DNA from: Begonia masoniana | Lineage: Eukaryota; Streptophyta; Magnoliopsida; Cucurbitales; Begoniaceae | Direction: 5' to 3' | Assembly: GCA_022432975.1 (NCBI GenBank) | Contig: CM039502.1 | Span: 74,109,497-74,173,496 of the forward strand | DNA length: 64,000 nucleotides | Part shown: positions 23,431-33,140 of the stretch, in pieces | Numbering within the stretch: the first letter of the stretch is position 1 | Layout: each line of letters begins with the position of its first letter | Position numbers and translations under genes: made by a program | Notes under the pieces: model-generated | What the model was told of the DNA's origin: nothing | Databases searched by the model: none | Seen by the model: the letters and a program-made list of their open reading frames with translations, nothing else

Positions 23431-25030
23431 CTAAGACAAATATAGATCAATCTCTGACATATTAGTTTCATCACTTCTCTCAGAAGAATTGTCAGACCCA
23501 TAAAACATAGAGTAAATTACAGTTTTACGAGCTTGCGTTAAACAACTCATTGACTTTGTAAATCTTTGTTGACTATTGCTGTTACTTGGAGTCTGATCTT
23601 CATTGGTTGTATCGTCTTTATATTCGGTATACAATTTTTCAATTACATCCTCTACCTGTTTTGTGTATTGTGCAGCTCTTTTACTACCAAATAAAATAAC
23701 TAAACAATGCCGTAAAAATTTTATTTTGCAATTTTTATCAAGAACAACAGCAACATATACAGGCAAGATTATTTTTTCAAAAGATCTCCAATATTTATCA
23801 AACTTTTTTTGCATCTCATTGGTCATTCTTCTTAGCGTTAAATTATCACTGTTACCATATGTCTCAATAGCAATCTTCAAATTACAGACTTCACCTACGT
23901 ACATATTCGATGTAATATGTAGAGAAGCAGAAACATTAAATGTCATAGTATGAAATGTCTCTAAGAATTTTAAGTATTCTCGAATGTATGACCAATCTTC
24001 AGATGTGGGTGAACCTTCCACTCTCATTTCATGTAAGAAAAAACTATCATTCTTTGTTAATTTTTCAAAAGTCATTTCATACTTCTCAGCGCTTGCCAAC
24101 ATCAAATACGTAGAGTTCCAATTAGTAGGAACATCGAGCGACAAATTACTTTTACAAGTAATTTTAACGGCATCCACGCATGTTTTGAACTGTTGCAATA
24201 TTCCCTGAGAAGACCTTACGTACTTAACAACTTTTCGTACCCTCGCTATGGACTCATGATGTTCTTTCAAACCATCAGAAACGATCAGATTGAGGACATG
24301 TGCAAACATCTTACGTGCATATGATCGCCATTTAAAATAAACCTCTTCCAATTTCGAATTGTTTTTGTTAAATAGGAAATAGCAACGTCGTTGGAAGAAG
24401 CATTGTCAACGGTTATGGTTGTAACATTTTCAATCTCTTAATGAAGCAAACATTTTTCAACTTCCTTACAAATAGATTTACCCTTATGGTTTGGAATTAA
24501 ACAAAAAATTCAATATCTTCTTTTGCACATGTCAATCTTGATCAATATAATGATATGTTAGCAACATGTAATTCAAATTTTGAATAGAAGTCCATATGTC
24601 AGTGGTCAAACATACGTTATGTGATGTTGTAAAAAAACACTCCTTCAATTTGGTTATTTCTTTTTGAAATATGTTGCGAATATTTCTTGCTACTGTTGTT
24701 CTAGATGACAAAATTGAGATACAGATAAAATGTCCTAAAACCAACTCATTCTACCACTTTCAATGGTAATTCATTCAAGATAATCATTTTACGAGAAATT
24801 CTCTAGCAGCTATTATAGTAAATATGCGTATACCAAAAATTTTGCTTTAATTAGGTTTAAAAATCAAAGTTTTTTGCTTACTGTCTACATTTCGTAGAAA
24901 CTTATTACATACTTTAATATGCTTTTCTAAATTAGAAGTCTCATTTTTTGTCGGGTGTGCTGCATAAATCTGCCAACGATAATTATATTTAGTTGAATCG
25001 GTGTTTCGTACCCTACTGAAGTAAATCAAG
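23431..25030 (-). pseudogene. hAT transposase (RICESLEEPER/ZBED type), broken
   Basis: Three pieces in 5' to 3' order on the minus strand. 25029-24847 resembles a BED zinc finger end (TSNLEKHIKVC). 24744-24532 has RTTVARNI and CLTTDIWTSIQNLNYMLLTYHYID, the start of the RNase H-like catalytic fold. 24351-23431 (306 codons) has ARKMFAHVLNLIVSDGLKE, DVPTNWNSTYLML and MQKKFDKYWRSF, the conserved core of plant hAT transposases. Frameshifts and stops separate the pieces, and no C-terminal hATC dimerisation domain was recognised at the end. The gene is not functional as it stands. Neighbouring sequence belongs to the same element. Confidence 0.85.
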
Positions 25031-25124
25031 CTAGAGACTTAGTTATTTTTGATTCCACATGCGAATTTTCACTATGAGAAGTATACATCCTATCTGTGGA
25101 GGAAAAAATAATAAACATATAAAC

Positions 25125-25325
25125 ACATTAATCAACCTAAATTTATAAACAGATAAACTTTCTGAACAAGCAATAACAACCAACAAACAATAGGAAAAAA
25201 TTCTAAATTTATAAACAAATAAACTTGAGCAACAGACAGCAACAAACAACAGGCAAAAATCTCAAATTTATAAACAAATAAACTTCAGCAATAGGCAACA
25301 ACAAACAATAGACACAAGTTTATAA
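25125..25325. repeat. Three-copy tandem repeat, about 60 bp
   Basis: AAATTTATAAACAAATAAAC and a following CAACAAACAA-type segment recur three times (starts near 25138, 25204 and 25264) with scattered differences. It lies in the subterminal part of the hAT element, where transposase-binding repeats are often found. Confidence 0.6.
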
Positions 25326-25714
25326 ACACATTATGTTACAATTAGGGTTTGTGATTGTAATTCAAATTTGGAAATACTCGATCAATGCAAGATTTGATTT
25401 TTGAAATTTCCTAAATAAAACATAATCTCTAATTTTTTCCTAAAAAAACCAGATATTCACACTGTGAAAATCTGATTTTCTTTGATCAAGATGAATGTGG
25501 ACTGAAAATTGTCTAAAATTAGAATTTTACCTTACCCAAAACACCAAACTACCAGGGAGTATCTTTGGAAATCTGTTTGAAGATTGGATTGACAGCTCAA
25601 CATATTCAATTGTGAATCAATAATCAGAAAATCAGGATTGAACCTAGACCTTCCTAAGTGGAGTGTTCAAAATCACTTAAACGCTCTCCCCACTAGAAAT
25701 CCGGTGCCGATCAT

Positions 25715-27445
25715 GTAACAGCCGAGAAATCCGAGCTGGACCCAGATTTCTTGAGGCGCGGGGAAGTAAACCCCACCTAAAAAGGGAGGGGTTCGGGTGA
25801 TGGAAAAATCACCCCACAGCTCTCATCTCCCTCTCGAGTTCTTCAGTCAGAGAACTTACTTCAGTTCACAGCTCCGAGCACCGCAACAAAAGCTCCGACC
25901 GAGGGACAACAACTTCCTTCGAATCTGCCCTCCACCGTCAAACTCCTTCTCTCAGCCTCCATCGACGACCACCTTTGGAGTAAGAATTCTCCCCTCTCGC
26001 TTCATTTCTCTCTGTCGTGCTCTCCCTCTCTCTTTGATACTCTCTCTCTCTCTCGCAGCATGAATCGCGAAGAAGAAAGACAGAGGTTCAGTTGTAAAGA
26101 AAACTGAACTGGTTCACTTAAGTCAACCCAGACCGAACCGAACCAACTCCGAACCGACCCGACCGGTATTGTTCATCTGAACCAACGCGAATTGGTACTG
26201 TTCATTCGAACCGACCCGAACTGATACTATTCACCAACCCGAACCGGCACTATTCACCCGAACTGAACCCGAACCAAATTTTCACCTAAATCAAATCGGG
26301 CCGATCGAAGATTTAACCGGTAAGAAATTTCTGCCCAAATTCTTCTGAAGTTGGAATAATTTAAGTGAAATTTTAATATTGATATTCGAATTAGGCAGGA
26401 AAAATTTTAAAACAATCCTAATCAATCAAAATCAATCATACCAATCTAATCCAACCTAAGAATACAACATAAGGAATCTCTGCTCAAATTTCTTTGAAAT
26501 TAGATTTATTAAGTAAGATTTTTATACCAAATATTTTATTTGAGCAGAATATTATTTTGAAATATTTGAAATATCCAGATATACACTAATTGCTCGGAAT
26601 CCAAGTAAGTGTAAATACAACAGTTTTGGCTACGACCCTACATCACAGGATAGATATTATTTTCTTTTTTACTATTTTATTTTATCACACATTTTCAATG
26701 GTTGAACACACATGTTAGTGCATTGATATATAATTATTTAAAAGATAAAATTGATAGGACATTTACATGTATATGAAAATGATAGAATTGATGGCAAATA
26801 CGTGATAGGAAGAGCTTGATCATTAAAAGTAAAGGTAAAAGTAAAAAAAGACGAAACCATGAAATGACTAAGGTCTTAAAAGTAAAAATAAAGGAGGACG
26901 AAGCCATGAAATGACTAAGTTTTAAAAGAATGTTGACTTTCAACCAGTATGTAACTGTTAACAGGATTCGGTAAAAGTAAAAGTTTTGCAACTTGTACAT
27001 ATTTTCACTTTCTGAGATTTCTCATAGTTTTTAACTTGTGATGTAGATGAATTTTTGTCTAAGGAAAAAATAGTTGCGATTGAGAATCTTCCAGTGGTAA
27101 GCGAGCATACAGATGAAGATAATATTGTTGATTTTCGAATAAAAAGATTTAATTTAGTATGCTTTAAATTTTCAAATGATATTTTATGTTTTATTTCAAT
27201 TTAAAACTTTGAATAATTATGTTGAATTTTATCATTAAATAAAGTTTCATAAATTGTTTTAATTATGTGATGATTTTTAAAATTTTGACAAATTATTATA
27301 AAGTTTCTGCGAAATTAAAGTTTTCAATTAATATTTAAATTTCAAATTATGATTTAGCGCTCGATTTCAAATTAATTTGGGAAAAATTTTAGGATTTTCA
27401 AAATTAAGCTTTCAAATTAGAAATTTTTAAATTGGGGTGTTACAC
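25715..27445. mobile_element. LTR-like insert, probably gypsy
   Basis: Starts TGTAACAGCCGAG and ends TTGGGGTGTTACA, giving TG...CA ends over 1731 bp with no coding region, as expected for a solo LTR. Flanks GATCA and CATTA do not match, so the boundaries or history (recombination between different copies) are uncertain. Its last 320 bases recur inverted at about 61690-62010. A purine/pyrimidine-rich leader, CT repeats near 26040, and imperfect repeats of CCGAACC with TA(T/C)TGTTCA at 26110-26280 are visible. Confidence 0.5.
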
Positions 27446-28325
27446 ATTAACCTAAATTTATCAGCCGACAGTGAGAGATTTTTTATTAACCAACACGCAA
27501 AAATTTATCAACTAATAGTGAGTTAGCAACAAACGCATTTAGCACATAAATTACACATACAATTCTGTCTGTGTGTCGAGCGAATAGTGAGGGTGAGCAG
27601 TGCTGAGTCGCTGAATGTCGAACAGTTTCGATTCAGCAAGACCGACGTTGAACGATGCTGTCGATCGATGCTGAGTCCGGCTGCCCTGACGGTAGCGTGC
27701 AAGTTCAAAGTGAGAAGTGAGACTGTGAGAGTGAGAGAATGAAATGAGAGCCTGAGAGTTTGAGAGGCTGTTCAACATCGTAATGTTGAGTGTGTGAAAC
27801 TGCTGCAGTCTATGAGTCAGCTCTAATTTTAATTTCATTTTTGATCCGATCCCAGTTTTTTGAGATTTTGGCATCTGGACCGTGGACTGGATCGAATTTT
27901 ACGGTAAATGTAGTAGGAGTACCGATCTCGGACCAAGAACTGTGAATAACCGACCAAAATATGACTGAAAGTTTTGATCTAGTCCGGTTCTCGCTACTTG
28001 GTCCGATCCTGCCTACCCCTAACTCTAAGAGCATGAAAAGGCATACGACTTAAAGGTAAATGCTAGGGCATAGGCCCTTTCTTTTGGGATTTAAGGGCAT
28101 CCCTTTATGAGACAATATTGGAGCTCTAAATGGTTTCTTTTAAAGTGTGCTACCTATTCTAAGGTCACCTCTGCCCTTTATTCGCGAGGCTCTAATTTGA
28201 AGGTCCAAATCAGAATGTTTTCTTTGATTGGGCAACAACATTTCTCTAAAGTCTTTGTGCCCTAACGAGTATGCAACTTAAAGTCATGAACCAAATCAGG
28301 TAGCTTTTTAGGTACTATATTTTTT

Positions 28326-29399
28326 GGGTAAATTCTAAAATACCCCATGAAGTATGAGTATTTATCGAAAAAATCCTCAAACAAAAAGTCATCGCAGTCA
28401 AAACCTCAAACTATTGAAAATTGTAAAAAAAAATTCCAGCAGAGAGCCGCATGCCCCCCAAATCCGAAATTACACTGGATTTGGGGGGCCGATTTAAAAT
28501 TACGGCCCCCCGCGTCTATTTTTTTATTTTTTAATAAATTAATAAAAAAATACCAAATCATATTCAATTCAATTGAAATTTTTACCACATGTTTATTACA
28601 TTATGGAAAGGTAATATAAAAAGTTTCGTGATTTTTTAACATTTTTGTGCAAATTAGTGAATTTTTATACAAATTAGTGACATCTTCAACTTCAAAGAAC
28701 CATAACTTTTGCTACGGGTATCCGATTGAGACTGAAAAGATATCAAATCGAATCTCGCGCAGAGATCTACACACTAAGCCTATGTACAACCCTATGATAG
28801 CCTTTTCAGGTCCAAAATCTATCGTCTAAGGCCTCAAATTGACGTCTGAAGAAGAAATTGGGATTTAATTTTTTAAAAAATACCAAATCATATTCAATTT
28901 ACTTAAAATTTTTACCACATGTTCATTACATCATGGAAAGATAATGTAAAAAGTTTCGTGATTTTATAACATTTGTGCGATATATTGTAATTTTAATGAC
29001 ATTAAAATCACAAAACTTTTTACATTATCTTTGCATGATGGGATGAATATGTGATAAAAATTTTAAGTGAATTGAATATAATTTTGTATTTTTTAAAATT
29101 ATTTTAAAATAATGAAGAATAATTCGAGACTGCGGGGGCTGGCTACAATATGCGGCCCCCCTGCGATTTTCGGACGCGGCCCTCGAATTTTTATGTGGCC
29201 CTCCGAATCCAGTGTATTTTTATATTTGGGTGGCCGCTTCTCGAATTCTGTGTAATTTCAGATTTGTGGGGCATGTGGCTCTCCGCTGGAATTTTGTTTT
29301 TACAGTTTTCGATAGTTTGAGATTTTGACTGCGAGAATTTTTTGTTTGAGAATTTTTTCGATAAATACCCATATTTTAGAGGTATTTTAGAATTTACCC
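28326..29399. mobile_element. Non-autonomous Mutator-like element
   Basis: Left end GGGTAAATTCTAAAATACC, right end its reverse complement with one or two differences. Inverted similarity extends over about 170 bp, including a stretch with GGCATGCGGCTCTC-like sequence. Flanks ATATTTTTT (28317-28325) and TTAGTTTTT (29400-29408) match at 7 of 9 positions, consistent with an aged 9 bp duplication. The interior holds a segment with TACCACATGTT, CATCATGGAAAGATAAT and AGTTTCGTGATTTT in more than one copy; a relative of it lies at about 56890-57020 inside the large Mutator-like element. Confidence 0.65.
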
Positions 29400-29408
29400 T
29401 TAGTTTTT

Positions 29409-31526
29409 TTTAGCTTTGGTTCTTGTCTGCGCTTTATTTAGCAACGTTTACAGAATGTGATGCGCCCATATCTTATCCAGTAACCAAAATATGGGATCTT
29501 TTTGGGACGTGTGTCCTCAAAAGAAGTTCAAACTTTCTGTACATGTTGTGTTTCTACTTTCTAATCAAACATAGCTCACAGTTTAAAAGTAGCAACTGCC
29601 AACTAGCATAGCATGGTCTCTCTCTCTCTCTCCCCCCTTCTTCTGTATCACTATCAACACTAAGAATATGTCTAAACTTTATTAGGGTTACAAATATTTT
29701 TTTAAATAAAAAGAAAATACACAAACATATACGTGATCATGGGCGTCATTGCATGGGTTGCAACACGCAAAGAGATTAAAGGAGGAGGTAGGGTTTCGCA
29801 TCAAATGAAGTACATTGTCAGTTCCTTGGGTTGATTTGTGATCTTTCAATTCCTTTAGTCTCTGATTAGAGTAATGACTTGCCAGCTGGTGGTAATGATC
29901 GAACTTCAAAGATTTTTCTGCAAAGAGATCTCAATCGGCCTGAGAACCCAAGGGGATGAGATTCATCTTTATGACTGTCTCTAACTCTTTATTTATAGAT
30001 ATAATGATTATTAGCCAAATCTTATCAAATATATGTCAAGTCAATGGTCAATTCAGGTTCATTTACTTTGCAACGACCGCTATATTTACTCGTAGTTAAT
30101 TTCATTTATTGTCGTTTGAAATAAACAAAAAGTCCCTGAAATTTAATTTCATTATTTTATTGAAAAAAAAGAATAATTCATGGGTAAGTACATGAATTAT
30201 TTATAATTTTATTGAATAGCAGAACGTTTTCAAAGAGAAAGTTCTCGTGAATACTCAATCTATTTTCAAGCTATAACGTGTTTGAGGATCTATATTTCTT
30301 TGTAATAAAATGTAATGTATCTCCTGCCAATCTAATTTAAAGGATTAGAGAAACTCATATTTTAAGAATGTCTTAAAAACTGATAATTTATTAAAAATAC
30401 GAATGTCATCTAAAAATTAATTATAATTAAAATACCAAATTACAAAATGAAACCACTAAATGTTAACTTAAACTATGGATAATCGATTATAATTAAAATA
30501 CCAAATTACAAAATGAAACCACTAAATGTTAACTTAAACTATGGATAATCGATTTGAGTTTTCTTTCTTAATTTTTGAACGACATGCGTATTTTATTTTT
30601 GCAACTTTAACTGAGACTATAAGCAAGAGTCTTGTGATTTCAGAGGAAATATGTATTTTTATTGAATTATTTTATAAAAAAAACGTAATAATTTTTAATA
30701 AATTATATAAATGTTAAAAAATTATAAAAATTTATAGATTAACTTCTCATGAATTAATAAATATGCAGTAAAAATTTAGACAAATTTGATATTATTTGAT
30801 ATATTTTCTGAGATACTCAACTTTGCAATTGACGATTTGGTCTGTGGAGTAGACGCCGGCTATTGAAGAGTAAACTGCCAAACTTAAAATTTTAACCCAA
30901 AATTGAATAGCATTAGTCCGCTCGTCAAGAGCAGAGGTCGTTGAGGATCATTTTGTTAACTGAAGCATAGCTTAAAAGTAAATTGGTTGTTAAATCAAGT
31001 TTTAGTAGTCACTATTTTTTTTAAGCTAGGAGTGAAATCTATCTCTTGTCAATGGTTGGGTAGGAATAATAGATTAAGAGGGTAGCTGTTAAAAGCCGGA
31101 AGCTGCTGAAGTTTAGCACAGAAAAGGTTGTAATTTTGACATTTACAACGTGACAAGTATCAGTGATGAGAGGTAATTAAGTATTATTTATTATCGTTAA
31201 ATTTCCAAAATCTGCCATTTCACAATCTTCTTTACTGACTTCTCTGACCTCTGTCCTCTCCCTCTCTCCTGTCTATTTACGTTTTCACCATTTGCCATCA
31301 CTTCATCATATTCATTAAATACGTCTTCATGCAACAATATATTGTCCCATTTTATACAATATGATTAGATTGTGACACTAATCTCTTCTTGTTTTAATCT
31401 CGCTGGATGAACATAAATGTCACGATCTCAACTAATATATTAAGTTAAGAGAACGAAGATAATTGACATTGAACATTTTATTTAATTAGTGATGTGAAAG
31501 GATGTTACATTTCATAAAAACCAAGG
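29409..31526. other. Intergenic with 66 bp duplication; no gene recognised
   Basis: Apart from a CT microsatellite at about 29612-29632 and the tandem duplication at 30421-30552, no feature was recognised. The part next to 31526 is the downstream region of the OVATE gene on the minus strand. Confidence 0.4.
30421..30552. repeat. Exact 66 bp tandem duplication
   Basis: Two copies of a 66 bp AT-rich unit (starts 30421 and 30487) appear identical, including the closing TATGGATAATCGA. Exact identity suggests a recent duplication. Confidence 0.85.
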
Positions 31527-32171
31527 CTAATATTCAAAATCCCAGTCCTTGATTCTACCACTCAAGCTACTGTGAACACAAATGCAATTGCCGGATTTTA
31601 GAATGCCCGGGAATAGTAATCGGAATACAGATTCTTCGCCGGTGGGAAAGAGGCGGCGGACCTGACCGAGAAGAGGCCAGTTCCACGTCTCGGTGAAAGC
31701 CCTGACGATAATTCCATGGTTGGAGGGAGAATTCAACTGCAAGAAGCAGTTCAGAAGGTCGCAGAGATCGTCTTTGGAGTATATTTCGTTTTCCAGTATC
31801 ATCTGAAGCATGGACTGCCGGAAATCGAGGTAGGGATCGTCGGAGTCTTTCTCGACGGCGACGCTCTTGCTGCCGGTTCTCCCCAGACCTTGAAAAGTCA
31901 ACGTATTCTTCGTATCGGTCTCCGACTCGGAGAAAAAGGAGGAGTGAGAGTCGACAGCGCCGGACAACGGTGGAGAGGTGGATGAGGCGGCGTCATTCCT
32001 GTACCAAGAGGATGAAGAAGAGCGGGTGAGGTGGCTGGCTTTTCTGTAATTCGGGGTTTTGAGTTTTGGTTTGGGATGGAAGATGAAGGAAAGCTTGGGC
32101 TTTCTGCAGCTGCTGCAGCCTAAGTCGACTGCGACAGTGTTCAAATGGAGTTTTCTCCTGGATTTCGACAT
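31527..32171 (-). CDS. OFP: OVATE family protein, AtOFP6/8-like, shifted C-terminus
   Basis: A single-exon gene of 214 codons. The N-terminus has VAVDLGCSSCRKPKL, a motif of the OFP6/7/8 clade, followed by basic and serine-rich stretches. The OVATE domain spans about residues 106-165: DPYLDFRQSMLQMILEN, LCDLLNCFLQLNSP, HGIIVRAFTE. Like other OVATE proteins it should be a nuclear repressor partnering homeodomain proteins. After FTETWN the frame gives 49 unfamiliar residues. Removing one base near 31679 changes the tail to GLFSVRSAAS and so on, ending in a TAA at 31598-31600, which fits family tails better. So either a one-base insertion has occurred or there is a sequence error. The OVATE domain itself is complete. 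CT repeats lie upstream. Confidence 0.9.
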   Translation of the reverse strand: MSKSRRKLHLNTVAVDLGCSSCRKPKLSFIFHPKPKLKTPNYRKASHLTRSSSSSWYRNDAASSTSPPLSGAVDSHSSFFSESETDTKNTLTFQGLGRTGSKSVAVEKDSDDPYLDFRQSMLQMILENEIYSKDDLCDLLNCFLQLNSPSNHGIIVRAFTETWNWPLLGQVRRLFPTGEESVFRLLFPGILKSGNCICVHSSLSGRIKDWDFEY

Positions 32172-32340
32172 TGCAGAGAGAGAGAGAGAGAGAGATGTGT
32201 GTATTCACTTGCAGAGGGTTTACATGGGAAATGGAGAAGAAGATGGGAAATTGGAGCTGCAGGTCTTTCTCTCTCTCTCTCTCTAAATTTTCTGCATGTG
32301 AGTTCAGGGCGGTCACAACATGATTTATCCAATGGCTGAC
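32172..32340. repeat. GA/CT microsatellites upstream of OVATE gene
   Basis: An AG run at about 32177-32193 and a CT run at about 32267-32285 sit just 5' of the minus-strand start codon at 32171, in the likely leader. Such CT-rich leaders are common in plant genes and mirror the layout at the other OVATE gene. Confidence 0.55.
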
Positions 32341-33140
32341 CTTCGTGCTTTATAGTTCAACATTTAATTATTGTTTTTTATTTTTTATTTTGTAATTAAT
32401 GATAAGATTAAGGCGTCAAACACTTGAATCAGAATCTGAGGGTTAAATGTGAACAGCTTGATTAAATGCTAAAATTGAGAGCGTTCATGTTTCGAAACAA
32501 GACAAAGTCAAGCTATCATTACTCATCACTGAATATGCCAGTCTCTGGATCCAATCCATCGTTAAATTGAAACTAAAATAATATATTTTACTCGTCACTG
32601 ATTATAAATCGAATAATCCCAATGGTATAATATTTGTTTAGAGCAAGAGCCAAGGCTTACAATTTAAGAGAACAGAACCAACGAAGCAGTCTAGAACAGT
32701 GTTTGAGAGAAGTCCAGCTTAGAGTGGGTTTCTAACAGTAGAAGAAGAAACCTCTAAAGCTAATGGTTCTTAATTCGAATAGAAGGAGGCCGAGGAAGGA
32801 ACAAGAATTTCTTCACCGATAGATATTCGATGGCAATCGTTTTAGCAGGTGTAATTTGGTATCTCTGATTTGTTCATCAAATTGTCAAAATGAAAATCAA
32901 GCAAAATATGTCGAAATCCTTGTTATTTTGTGTCAAACCGATAATTAAGACAGTAATCGTGTTTTTCGACTGCAATTAAATCAAACTAATCCGATTCTCA
33001 TCCCATTTTCTGAATGCTCGTAAAGTATGTTATAATAGAATTCGCTTGAATAGTATTTCATTGTATAGTGAGTTGTATAAATATGAAGAAAGTAACAACC
33101 AATCTAAATGGAAGGGAGTGATGAAGCATGCACCTCAATC

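Larger units (their letters stand above)
22553..28021 (-). mobile_element. hAT DNA transposon, degenerate, with nested LTR
   Basis: Perfect 8 bp duplication ACTCTAAG at 22545-22552 and 28022-28029, the length made by hAT transposases. The right end on the minus strand starts TAGGGGTAGGCAGG and the left end starts TTGGGGTGGGGCAG; the (T/C)AGGG-type terminus suits plant Ac/Tag relatives. Subterminal sequence at both ends repeats GTCCGGTTC and GATC(C/G)GGACC-like motifs. The 5469 bp length includes an LTR-like insert (25715-27445). A broken transposase lies at 23431-25030 on the minus strand. Confidence 0.8.

Noticed and set aside
25715..27445. A confirmed solo LTR with target duplication
   Set aside because: The TG...CA ends are good but flanking 5-mers (GATCA and CATTA) differ, so I keep it as LTR-like only.
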